The position numbers and the translations under genes are program-made. From Arenibacter nanhaiticus (GTDB taxonomy: Bacteria; Bacteroidota; Bacteroidia; Flavobacteriales; Flavobacteriaceae): 64,000 nt of DNA. The stretch spans positions 179,733 to 243,732 of the forward strand of contig NZ_FQYX01000004.1 in assembly GCF_900141935.1 (NCBI RefSeq), in the 5' to 3' direction. Below the pieces are notes generated by a model. That model searched no databases. It was not told where the DNA came from and saw nothing but the letters and a program-made list of their open reading frames with translations. Each line of letters starts with the position of its first letter. Within the stretch, counting starts at the first letter, position 1. Positions 43,879-51,794 of the stretch are shown piece after piece.

Positions 43879-43977
43879 ATGATCTTTTTACAAATAGGCT
43901 TTTTTCAATTTATCATTATCATCGTCTTGGTTTTCATTATTTTATTTGGGGCAAGATTGTTTAATTCCAAACGATAA
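43879..43977 (+). CDS. Possible 32-residue single-span membrane peptide
   Basis: From ATG 43879 to TAA 43975-43977. It encodes MIFLQIGFFQFIIIIVLVFI, then ILFGARLFNSKR: one very hydrophobic helix ending in a Gly-Ala hinge and a basic tail. The pattern recalls the N-terminus of TatA (short helix, hinge, basic end), but the amphipathic helix that defines TatA is missing. It is 13 bases after the aldo/keto reductase stop, so co-transcription is likely, and its stop lies 3 bases from the end of the convergent radA gene. The tight fit between two genes supports a real gene. Confidence 0.5.
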   Translation: MIFLQIGFFQFIIIIVLVFIILFGARLFNSKR

Positions 43978-43980
43978 GAA

Positions 43981-45342
43981 TTACGCAAATAAGGCATTGG
44001 CAAGATCTTCGATCCTTGTAATTAAATGAATGCGAATATTGGTGTTCTTAAGGGTTATTTTATTGTTTTTGGAAACAAATATGCTGCTAAAGCCTAATTT
44101 TTCGGCTTCTAGGATACGGTTATCTATCCGTTGCACAGGGCGTATTTCTCCTGCGAGTCCTACTTCTGCGGCAAAACACACACCCTTGTCTATAGCGACG
44201 TCTTCGTTGCTAGAAAGGATGGCGGCTATCACGGCTAAATCTATGGCGGGATCATCTACGGATATTCCGCCTGTGATATTGAGGAAGACATCCTTGGCAC
44301 CTAGTTTAAATCCGGCTCGCTTTTCCAAAACAGCCAATAGCATGTTTAATCGTTTAGAGTTATATCCTGTAGTAGAGCGCTGTGGCGTGCCATAAACAGC
44401 GGTACTGACAAGGGCCTGTATTTCTATCATCAAAGGGCGCATGCCTTCTATGGTCGAAGCTATGGCGGTTCCGCTCAGGCCTTCATCGTTTTTGGATATC
44501 AAAATTTCGGACGGATTGTTCACTTCTCGCAATCCGCTGCCCTGCATTTCATAGATTCCCAATTCTGCCGTAGACCCGAACCGGTTTTTTAAGGCCCTTA
44601 AAATACGGTATACATAATTTCTGTCCCCTTCAAACTGTAGCACGGTATCGACCATATGTTCCAGAATCTTTGGTCCGGCTATAGTACCATCTTTGGTGAT
44701 ATGGCCAATTAAAATAACGGGGGTATTGGTTTCTTTGGCAAATTTTATCAGTTCGGCGGTGCACTCCCGTATCTGTGAAATACTCCCGGCGGCCGATTCT
44801 ATATAATCAGAATGTAAGGTCTGTATAGAATCGATCACTACGATATCGGGTTCGGTGGCCTCAATTTGGCGAAAGATATTTTGGGTCTTTGTTTCGGTCA
44901 GTATAAAACAAGTTTCACTGTTGGGGTTGATGCGATCGGCACGCATTTTTATCTGTTTCTGACTTTCTTCCCCTGAGACATATAGGGTTTTATAAGGTAG
45001 TTTTAGGGCTATTTGAAGCAGTAAGGTACTTTTTCCTACTCCTGGTTCCCCTCCTAAAAGAGTTAGGGAGCCCGGTACCAATCCGCCGCCCAGTACCCGA
45101 TTGAATTCTAGATCGAAGGTGTTTAGGCGAAGTTCCTTGTCGGTAGCTATTTCATTTACCCGTAAAGGTTTGGCAATTTTTTTGGTGGTATTGGAAGGAC
45201 TCTTCCATGGGGTTTTTTCTTCCTTCTGAATTACTTCTTCCACCACGGTATTCCATTCCTTACAAGCACTACATTGTCCTACCCATTTTGCGTATTGGGT
45301 ACCACAGTTCTGACAAAAAAAAGTCGATTTAATTTTAGCCAT
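43981..45342 (-). CDS. radA: DNA repair protein RadA (Sms)
   Basis: A 453-residue RecA-like branch-migration helicase in recombinational repair. It has an N-terminal C4 zinc finger (CQNCGTQYAKWVGQCSACKEW, split CxxC/CxxC near residues 9-27), Walker A GGEPGVGKSTLL (about 92), Walker B VVIDSIQTL, the RadA signature KNRFGSTAELGIYEM (about 252) and a C-terminal Lon-like domain (AGEIRPVQRIDNRILEAEKL). All parts are intact. It is a single gene, with a gap of 173 bases to the esterase-like gene upstream on the same strand. Confidence 0.97.
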   Translation of the reverse strand: MAKIKSTFFCQNCGTQYAKWVGQCSACKEWNTVVEEVIQKEEKTPWKSPSNTTKKIAKPLRVNEIATDKELRLNTFDLEFNRVLGGGLVPGSLTLLGGEPGVGKSTLLLQIALKLPYKTLYVSGEESQKQIKMRADRINPNSETCFILTETKTQNIFRQIEATEPDIVVIDSIQTLHSDYIESAAGSISQIRECTAELIKFAKETNTPVILIGHITKDGTIAGPKILEHMVDTVLQFEGDRNYVYRILRALKNRFGSTAELGIYEMQGSGLREVNNPSEILISKNDEGLSGTAIASTIEGMRPLMIEIQALVSTAVYGTPQRSTTGYNSKRLNMLLAVLEKRAGFKLGAKDVFLNITGGISVDDPAIDLAVIAAILSSNEDVAIDKGVCFAAEVGLAGEIRPVQRIDNRILEAEKLGFSSIFVSKNNKITLKNTNIRIHLITRIEDLANALFA

Positions 45343-45515
45343 TCTTTATTCTAAGATTTTGACGAAGATAAATAAAGTTTGGAACAGCTGACGTTTTTCT
45401 AGCATGGCATTGTCAGTGGGCGCAAACTATCCAATGTGCCATAAAGGAGGAGCTATTTTGAATAGGCGAGGGATTTTCCTTGATTTGGGAATATATCCTA
45501 AGATGATATCAGGGC

Positions 45516-46658
45516 CTAAAAACCAAAATCGGCCTTTAAGGCATCCATTTTTTCTAGTGCCATCTCTTTAGTTAAGAAGTCTATTTCTTCCATGCCAAAA
45601 GCTTTTTCAAAAGTCCGTAATGCTTTTTTGGGCTCGCCCAGTTGTTCGTAGTATTCTCCTTCAAAATAAAATCCCAACATGGTGGTAGGGAATTCTTTTT
45701 TACAAAGCTCTGACAAGGGTTTTAGGGATTCAAAATCTTTCTTTTTACGGCTTGCCGCATATATGGCCATGATGTCGTTAAGGCTTGTAGCTTTCCTAAA
45801 CCCAAATAAATTTTCTATGGTAGTATGTTTGGTTTCAAGATATTTAAATACCGGATCCTCGGAAGTTAAAATTTGTTCTTTGTATTCGGCGGGACTTATC
45901 GGTTTAAACATTCCAAAAATGTTGTCAAAGGCTTTTCCTATACCATAGGTTGCAACGGAAATATGATCGGCACCCGGGTATTGATCAAAGTAATAATATA
46001 AATTCTCGGTCTTTACGGCTTTTAAAGCCTGGTCAAATGCCAAAACGCTATGGGTGTGTGGGTTATTTTCTCCTTCGACGATCAATTGATAGAAAATTTT
46101 CTTTTTCATGGCCGCAATCCTTTGTGGAACCCTGGATTCCATTTCTGGGGCCAAGGTGGGGGATATGGCGATAAAAGCATTGAAAAGGGAGTTTTCCTTA
46201 AACAAATAGAAATTGCCAAAGTTGGCCGTAAGCTCATAGCCTACGAACATTTTAAAAGATGCCAAACTGTATTTGCTTTCCAGATAAGGGATTAATTCCA
46301 TCCCTAAAAACTCAAAAAACAACTTGCCCTTTTCGGAGGGAAGACCACTCTCGGGATCAAAGTCGCAATCGTCATAGCGAATAGAATTTTTGCCCTGTTC
46401 TACACCTACCACAATAGCTTCTGGCATGCCGTGAAAATCGCTATAAAACTTAGCGTTGGCCAAAACTTGGTCAAATAAATACTCGGCATCCAATACTACG
46501 ATCAGGGGATATTTTTTATCGGCAGAATAGTCCTCCGGAAAATAGTAGCGTACATCGCGGCGCTCTTGTAATTTAAAGGACTCAAAGATCTCTTTGGTGA
46601 GCTGGGCATTATTGGTAAAGCACAGCAATAGGAAGCAAAAAGTAATTATACGTTGCAT
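45516..46658 (-). CDS. Secreted alpha/beta-hydrolase-fold esterase-like protein lacking the Ser nucleophile
   Basis: A 380-residue exported protein (signal peptide about 1-18). Residues 30-260 follow the esterase D/Fes-like fold: RRDVRYYFPEDYSADKKYPL, VVLDAEYLFD, AIVVGVEQGKNS. At the nucleophile elbow, where GxSxG should stand, it reads VGYELTANFGN, so Glu takes the place of Ser. The His region is seen in GADHISVATYGIG. From about 270 on is a helical TPR-like tail (FYFEGEYYEQLGEPKKALRT). Loss of the nucleophile suggests a non-catalytic or altered protein. It is the last gene of the panC-panD-flippase-like group (gap 31 bases). Confidence 0.85.
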   Translation of the reverse strand: MQRIITFCFLLLCFTNNAQLTKEIFESFKLQERRDVRYYFPEDYSADKKYPLIVVLDAEYLFDQVLANAKFYSDFHGMPEAIVVGVEQGKNSIRYDDCDFDPESGLPSEKGKLFFEFLGMELIPYLESKYSLASFKMFVGYELTANFGNFYLFKENSLFNAFIAISPTLAPEMESRVPQRIAAMKKKIFYQLIVEGENNPHTHSVLAFDQALKAVKTENLYYYFDQYPGADHISVATYGIGKAFDNIFGMFKPISPAEYKEQILTSEDPVFKYLETKHTTIENLFGFRKATSLNDIMAIYAASRKKKDFESLKPLSELCKKEFPTTMLGFYFEGEYYEQLGEPKKALRTFEKAFGMEEIDFLTKEMALEKMDALKADFGF

Positions 46659-46689
46659 AATTTTTATTTTGGCAATAAATAGAAGAAAA

Positions 46690-47655
46690 CTATCTGTTTC
46701 TGTTCCATAACGGCAATATCAGAAAAGATATTGCACCAAAAACAACGATCATGAAAGTTTGGGATATCCACATAATCCACCCGAAGGCATCTCCGGAAAC
46801 AGAACTAATATCAAAAATCGCCAAGGCACTACTTACGGCAATGGGGTAAATGCCTATTCCGCCATTGGTAGCGGTCATGGCAAAGGCTCCGGCCACAAAG
46901 GCAACCATGAGTTGACTAACCGTGAGGTTCATGGTCTCTGGAATGGTAAACTTAATAATCCAGAACATGGCAATATAGGCCACCCAAATAAATATGGTAT
47001 GGCAGACAAAAGCCCATTTATTTTTCATTTTAAAAATGCTAAAAACACCATCCATAAGGCCTTTTAGTATCTTTTTTAGTTTCTTGGCAAGGGTAGAAGT
47101 AGATGTTTTTACAAAATACATACTCAGGAAAAGGCCTATAGTACCTATGCTGAGCAGTCCGATCAGTACGGTTGCGTTAAACCCTTTTCCTTGTAAAAAT
47201 GCCCATATGATGTCTGTCTGTAGAAAAAAAGTGATGCTGACGATCAATAGCAGCATAATTAAATCTATAACCCTTTCGGTAACAATAGTGCCAAAACCTT
47301 TTTCAAAGGGCACCCCTTCATAGGTGGTCAGGGCGGTGGCTCTTAAAATTTCACCCGATCTGGGAATGCCAAGATTGGTGAAATAAGCCGTTAGTATAAT
47401 GAGGATGTTATTCATAAGCCCTGGGGTATAACCTAGCGGCTTTAATAAATAGTTCCAACGAATGGCCCTAGAAAGGTGGGTAAGTACGCCCAGAATAACG
47501 GAGATTCCTACCCAAAGTAAATTTGCCTCCTTTATATAATGTATTATTTGCTGTTTTTCCTCCTCTGTAGTTCTGTAATAAGAGTACCAAACTAAAAACA
47601 CTCCCAATAGAATTGGAAGTGTTGATTTTAGTGTTTTCTTAAAGGAGGTTTTCAA
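46690..47655 (-). CDS. Flippase-like membrane protein (UPF0104/AglD-like family)
   Basis: A 321-residue polytopic inner-membrane protein with about eight hydrophobic spans. Motifs are HLSRAIRWNYLLKPLGYTPG near residue 63, IPRSGEILRATALTTYEGVP and VTERVIDLIMLLLIV, and the C-terminal FVAGAFAMTATNGGIGIYPI. These match the lysylphosphatidylglycerol synthase transmembrane/UPF0104 family, whose members are thought to move lipid-linked groups. The transferred molecule is not known. The start is 2 bases after the panD stop, so the genes are co-transcribed, though the metabolic link with pantothenate is not clear. Confidence 0.88.
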   Translation of the reverse strand: MKTSFKKTLKSTLPILLGVFLVWYSYYRTTEEEKQQIIHYIKEANLLWVGISVILGVLTHLSRAIRWNYLLKPLGYTPGLMNNILIILTAYFTNLGIPRSGEILRATALTTYEGVPFEKGFGTIVTERVIDLIMLLLIVSITFFLQTDIIWAFLQGKGFNATVLIGLLSIGTIGLFLSMYFVKTSTSTLAKKLKKILKGLMDGVFSIFKMKNKWAFVCHTIFIWVAYIAMFWIIKFTIPETMNLTVSQLMVAFVAGAFAMTATNGGIGIYPIAVSSALAIFDISSVSGDAFGWIMWISQTFMIVVFGAISFLILPLWNRNR

Positions 47656-47657
47656 GA

Positions 47658-48008
47658 TTAGGTCAACATATTAGTTTCCTCGTTAGGAAATACCAAGGAA
47701 GGGTTAAAGGTTTTGGCCTCTTCGAAATCCATATGGGCATAGGTGATAAGAATTAACACATCGCCAACGCAAACCTTTCTGGCCGCGGCACCGTTAAGGG
47801 TGATTTCTCCGGTATTTCTAGGTCCTGGAATGGCATAGGTCTCTAATCTTTCCCCGTTATTATTGTTAACAATCTGTACCTTTTCTCCTCGAATAATGTT
47901 CGCGGCATCCATTAAATCCTCATCAATGGTTATGCTACCGACATAGTTGAGGTCTGCACCGGTAACTTTTACACGGTGTATTTTAGATTTTACTACTTCT
48001 ATTTGCAT
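47658..48008 (-). CDS. panD: Aspartate 1-decarboxylase
   Basis: Makes beta-alanine from aspartate for pantothenate and CoA. The 116-residue proenzyme cuts itself at Gly24-Ser25 ([15 protein letters not shown]), and Ser25 becomes the pyruvoyl group. Other conserved parts are [39 protein letters not shown]. The length is usual. It lies 42 bases after panC and 2 before the flippase-like gene. Together with PanC it supplies both the beta-alanine and its condensation with pantoate; panB is not in the window. Confidence 0.97.
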   Translation of the reverse strand: MQIEVVKSKIHRVKVTGADLNYVGSITIDEDLMDAANIIRGEKVQIVNNNNGERLETYAIPGPRNTGEITLNGAAARKVCVGDVLILITYAHMDFEEAKTFNPSLVFPNEETNMLT

Positions 48009-48050
48009 GGGACAAAGTTAATAATTTATTGCTCAATGTTGTTATTGGTA

Positions 48051-48893
48051 TTATAGCAGAATGTTGTCAATAAGTCTAACATCTCCTGCATAAACGGCTA
48101 TAAAGGCCCTATAGGTGGTATTGATTTCCTTTTCCAATACAGGCTGAAGGTTGTTTTCGTCGGTTATTTTAAAATATTCCAATTGTAGGGATTCATGGTT
48201 TTCAAATTGATCCTTCACCCAATCCGTTATAGAAACTGCACTTTTTGTGCCAAACTTATTCTTAGCCTCCAGAAGGGTGCTGTAAATAAAGGCAGCGGTG
48301 TCTCTTTGGCTTGGGGTAAGCCTTTCATTTCTAGAGCTCATGGCTAGGCCATTAGGCTCCCTTAGGATGGGGCATCCAATAATTTCAATAGGCAATTGGG
48401 TGATTTCCACCAGTTTTTTAATGATTTGTAACTGTTGAAAATCCTTTTCCCCAAAATATGCCTTGTTGGGCATGGTCAATCGAAATAATTTCTCCACGAT
48501 GGTACCCACGCCTTCAAAATGACCTTGGCGGAATTCGCCTTCCATCACTTTTTCCAATCCTTCAAAATCGTAGGCTTTGGAGGCTACCTCTTCGGCATAT
48601 ATTTCGGAAACCGAGGGGGCAAAAACAATTAAATCGTCCGAAACGGAAGATAATAATGAAATATCGGCATCCAAAGTTTTGGGATATTTCTCTAAATCGT
48701 CCTGATTGTTAAATTGGGTGGGATTCACAAATATGCTAATCACCGTGATATGGTTTTCGGCTACCGATTTTTTTACAAGGGATAAATGTCCCGTATGTAG
48801 GGCTCCCATGGTAGGGACCAAACCAATTGATTTGCCTTTTCTTAGGGGGTAAAGAAAGGAGTCAAGGTCCTTTTTAGTGGTAAATAACTGCAT
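48051..48893 (-). CDS. panC: Pantothenate synthetase
   Basis: Joins pantoate and beta-alanine with ATP. The 280 residues contain the family signatures: VPTMGALHTGHLSLVKKS (HIGH-like, residues 27-44), SIFVNPTQFN, KYPKTLDADI, VVEKLF-like IVEKLFRLTMPNKAYFGEKD, PILREPNGLAMSSRNERLTP (KMSKS-like). It is intact and of normal length. It heads the minus-strand group panC-panD-flippase-like-esterase-like and is divergent from the GlgA-like gene with about 100 bases between. Confidence 0.97.
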   Translation of the reverse strand: MQLFTTKKDLDSFLYPLRKGKSIGLVPTMGALHTGHLSLVKKSVAENHITVISIFVNPTQFNNQDDLEKYPKTLDADISLLSSVSDDLIVFAPSVSEIYAEEVASKAYDFEGLEKVMEGEFRQGHFEGVGTIVEKLFRLTMPNKAYFGEKDFQQLQIIKKLVEITQLPIEIIGCPILREPNGLAMSSRNERLTPSQRDTAAFIYSTLLEAKNKFGTKSAVSITDWVKDQFENHESLQLEYFKITDENNLQPVLEKEINTTYRAFIAVYAGDVRLIDNILL

Positions 48894-48952
48894 CTGTTCA
48901 ACTTAAAAGAGAGCAAACTTACTATAAATACCGCTAATCTCTATAATTTTTG

Positions 48953-48960
48953 TAATTTTG
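48953..48960 (+). promoter_or_regulatory. Probable -7 element for the GlgA-like and DUF4270 genes
   Basis: TAATTTTG followed by CAGC matches the Bacteroidota -7 element and gives a leader of about 30 bases before ATG 48997. Confidence 0.5.
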
Positions 48961-48996
48961 CAGCTGCGTTTGCACTATAAATAAAATATAGCTTTT

Positions 48997-49806
48997 ATGA
49001 ATGGCAAAAAGATATTGTTTGTATCTTCAGAATTAGTACCCTATCTACCAGAGAACGAAGTTTCCTTAATGTCTTACGAAACCCCAAGAATGGTCAACAG
49101 TAATGGTGGCCAGATTAGGATTTTTATGCCGAGGTTTGGAAACATCAATGAGCGTCGACATCAATTGCATGAAGTTATTAGATTATCAGGGATGAACCTT
49201 GTGATCAATGACATGGATATGCCGTTAATTATAAAGGTAGCTTCGATCCCAAGGGAACGTATACAGGTATACTTTATAGACAATGAGGAATATTTCAAAA
49301 GAAAAGCCACTTTCACCGATGAGGATGGAAAAGGATTTCCTGATAACGATGAACGTGCTATTTTCTTTGCGAAAGGAGTTGTTGAAACTGTTAAGAAATT
49401 AAATTGGTCTCCAGATATTATCCATGTACACGGATGGATGGCTTCATTACTTCCTTTGTATTTGAAAAAATTCTACGCCGATGAACCTTTATTCTCTGAA
49501 AGTAAAATAGTTCTTTCGGTCTATGGACAAGGTTTCGAAGGGAGTCTGAATAGCGATATGATCAAGAAGATTGCCTTTGACGGTGTGCCCGAAGAAAGCA
49601 TTAAATCCCTTGAAGATCCTAGTTATAATAATTTGTTAAAGGTAGCGGTCGATTTTTCTGATGCCGTTATTTTAGCTGCGGAAGAGCTTCCAAATGAACT
49701 GGAAACGCATATTTCCAAGGTTCAAAAACCTGTATTGCCTTATGTGCCTATCCAGGAATTTGAAGAAGCTTACCTGAATTTTTATAACACAGAAGTATTA
49801 AAATAG
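48997..49806 (+). CDS. Glycogen/starch synthase N-terminal-domain protein
   Basis: A 269-residue protein equal to only the N-terminal Rossmann half of a GT5 starch synthase: KKILFVSSELVPYLPENEVS, MVNSNGGQIRIFMPRFGNIN, DIIHVHGWMASLLPLYLK. Full GlgA is about 480 residues. The ADP-glucose contact KxGGL is missing (the segment reads VPYLPEN), and there is no C-terminal nucleotide-binding domain, so it is unlikely to make glycogen alone. The form appears to be a stable family in Flavobacteriaceae at this position between panC and DUF4270. A regulatory or binding role is conceivable. DUF4270 follows after 5 bases. Confidence 0.85.
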   Translation: MNGKKILFVSSELVPYLPENEVSLMSYETPRMVNSNGGQIRIFMPRFGNINERRHQLHEVIRLSGMNLVINDMDMPLIIKVASIPRERIQVYFIDNEEYFKRKATFTDEDGKGFPDNDERAIFFAKGVVETVKKLNWSPDIIHVHGWMASLLPLYLKKFYADEPLFSESKIVLSVYGQGFEGSLNSDMIKKIAFDGVPEESIKSLEDPSYNNLLKVAVDFSDAVILAAEELPNELETHISKVQKPVLPYVPIQEFEEAYLNFYNTEVLK

Positions 49807-49811
49807 TCTAG

Positions 49812-51659
49812 ATGGATTTAGTAAAAGGATTGAAATTTCCTGCGCTTGTAGGAATGTTGTTAGCAGCAACTTTTGTTTCTTGTGAAGATGATCTTACAAC
49901 AATTGGTAGTGGCGTAATAGGAGACGAACCATTTACTGCAAATAAGGCGGTGTACGATGTTTTTGCTTACAACAAAAAAGTTGAAGCAGTACAGACCAAT
50001 AAGGTTCCAGTATACCAATTAGGGAAATTTAATGATCCAATATACGGGACAACCGAAGCTAGGATCACTACCCAGGTACTATTATCAAAGGAAAATCCGG
50101 TTTTTGGAAATTACTCTGCCCAAAAAGAGGCTAATGCCGATACCGATGATAATATCCTTACTATAAAGGAAAAAGAGACTGTTAAGGAAGTAACCTTGTT
50201 TATTCCCTTTTTGACCAACACCAAAGGAGATAGTGATAATGATGGCGTGCCTGATATTTACGATACGGATCCTGACGATCCGAACAGTGATTACGATGGC
50301 GACGGATTGACAGATGCTCAAGAAAAAGCCATGGGTACCGATCCTTATAATAAGGATACCGATGGAGATGGAACCAATGATGACAAAGATACCGATACGG
50401 CTCCGAACAGATTTCCTATAAAATTCGATTTGGATAGTATTTATGGTAATAGGGATATTCCATTTAATTTAAAGGTAGAGCGTTCTACCTATTATTTAAG
50501 GGATTTAGATCCGAATAGCAATTTCCAGGAGGCGCAACAATATTTTTCGTCTCAGCAGTTTTCTCCCGATTTTGTTTCAGATCTTTTATTTGAAGGACCG
50601 GTAACGATCAACACCGAGGAAGAGCTTATTTTTAAAGAGGACGATCCGGAGACCGAAGAGGAAGATGAATCGAAGGAGGCTCCAGTGCGCCTTGCACCAG
50701 GGATAAGGGTTGCGCTGGACAAAACTTTCTTTCAGGAGAATATTTTGGATAAGGAAGGCGCTTCGGAATTGTTAAGCCAATCGAATTTTGCCGAATTTTT
50801 TAGAGGTATCCATTTGTCCGTTTCTGACGATGTCCTGATGTTGTTGGATTTGACCCAAGGAAATATTACCATTAAGTACGAGTATGATTCGGTAGATACT
50901 AAGGGAACTTCCGATACTTCTGACGATGAATTTGATGTCAAGAAGGAAGGTGAATTTGTGCTGGAACTACTAAGAAGAAATAGCAATACCGGAGCTGTGG
51001 TTGGAAATGCTGTCAATACATTTGTCAATGACGCATATCCTGAAGAAATTGCCAACAGTATGGACAATGGCGAAAATGCTTCCAGGATCTACTTAAAAGG
51101 AGGGGCAGGCAGTTTTGCTCAAATTAAATTGTTCAATGACACCGATGGAGCAGAAATTATCAACCAGATAAAAAATAAAAATTGGATTATTAACGAAGCT
51201 AATCTTGTTTTTTATGTCGACAGAAATACCTTGGATGGCGCGGGAGAAGTGATAGAACCATCTAAATTGTATCTCTACAAGGCCGATAGTAATATCCCGG
51301 TGTACAATCCGTTCTTTGAACAAGAAGCCGATTTTAATGCAGGGAACCTTACCAATTACGATGGGGCGTTGACCAAGAAAAACGGGAAGGGAGATCATTA
51401 TAAAATAAAGATCACCAATTATATCAACGATATCATCGTTAGGGATTCTACCAATGCGACCTTAAATCTGGCCGTGACCTCCGATATTAGGGTGTCTAGC
51501 ACTGCTAAGGCCATGTTGGCAAACGGCAATGAAGGCACAGTAGCTTCAATGTCTGTGATCAATCCGCTTGGTACCGTGCTATTTGGAAGTGATCATACTT
51601 CTGAAGGGGAAGAAAACAAGAAATTGAAACTCGAGATTTACTATACAGAAGTAAAGTAA
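49812..51659 (+). CDS. DUF4270 lipoprotein with inserted thrombospondin type 3-like calcium repeats
   Basis: A 615-residue lipoprotein (lipobox FVSC, Cys24). It starts with the DUF4270 pattern ([56 protein letters not shown]) and ends with [14 protein letters not shown] and [12 protein letters not shown]. Between residues about 140 and 200 a calcium-binding Asp-rich stretch is inserted ([51 protein letters not shown]), that is, three thrombospondin type 3-like loops. DUF4270 proteins are outer-membrane or surface proteins of unknown role in Bacteroidota. It is co-transcribed with the GlgA-like gene, and a strong hairpin lies before glmS. Confidence 0.88.
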   Translation: MDLVKGLKFPALVGMLLAATFVSCEDDLTTIGSGVIGDEPFTANKAVYDVFAYNKKVEAVQTNKVPVYQLGKFNDPIYGTTEARITTQVLLSKENPVFGNYSAQKEANADTDDNILTIKEKETVKEVTLFIPFLTNTKGDSDNDGVPDIYDTDPDDPNSDYDGDGLTDAQEKAMGTDPYNKDTDGDGTNDDKDTDTAPNRFPIKFDLDSIYGNRDIPFNLKVERSTYYLRDLDPNSNFQEAQQYFSSQQFSPDFVSDLLFEGPVTINTEEELIFKEDDPETEEEDESKEAPVRLAPGIRVALDKTFFQENILDKEGASELLSQSNFAEFFRGIHLSVSDDVLMLLDLTQGNITIKYEYDSVDTKGTSDTSDDEFDVKKEGEFVLELLRRNSNTGAVVGNAVNTFVNDAYPEEIANSMDNGENASRIYLKGGAGSFAQIKLFNDTDGAEIINQIKNKNWIINEANLVFYVDRNTLDGAGEVIEPSKLYLYKADSNIPVYNPFFEQEADFNAGNLTNYDGALTKKNGKGDHYKIKITNYINDIIVRDSTNATLNLAVTSDIRVSSTAKAMLANGNEGTVASMSVINPLGTVLFGSDHTSEGEENKKLKLEIYYTEVK

Positions 51660-51710
51660 GGGCAAAAAAAGTACCACATACAGTATATTTTAGTTAATTG
51701 TCTGAGATTT

Positions 51711-51764
51711 AAAAGGTTTTAAATAACATCACATTACATTTGTGAGTGTTATTTAAAACCTTTT
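51711..51764 (+). promoter_or_regulatory. Long hairpin enclosing the likely glmS promoter
   Basis: A perfect 17-base inverted repeat, AAAAGGTTTTAAATAAC (51711-51727) and its complement at 51748-51764. Inside it TCACA (51729-51733) pairs with TGTGA (51741-51745) around a 7-base loop, and T follows the right arm. TACATTTG (51735-51742) fits the -7 element and sits in the apical part. As RNA it could terminate the DUF4270 transcript; as DNA it could be a large operator around the glmS promoter. The start codon of glmS is 30 bases further on. It is not the glmS ribozyme known from Firmicutes. Confidence 0.7.
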
Positions 51765-51794
51765 TTGAATTACTAACTAATCAACTAATAAATT

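Noticed and set aside
43879..43977. TatA translocase subunit
   Set aside because: Only the hydrophobic helix and hinge resemble TatA; the amphipathic helix and acidic tail are missing.
51660..51794. glmS ribozyme/riboswitch
   Set aside because: The leader is a simple long hairpin with no sign of the pseudoknotted ribozyme core and is too short for it.
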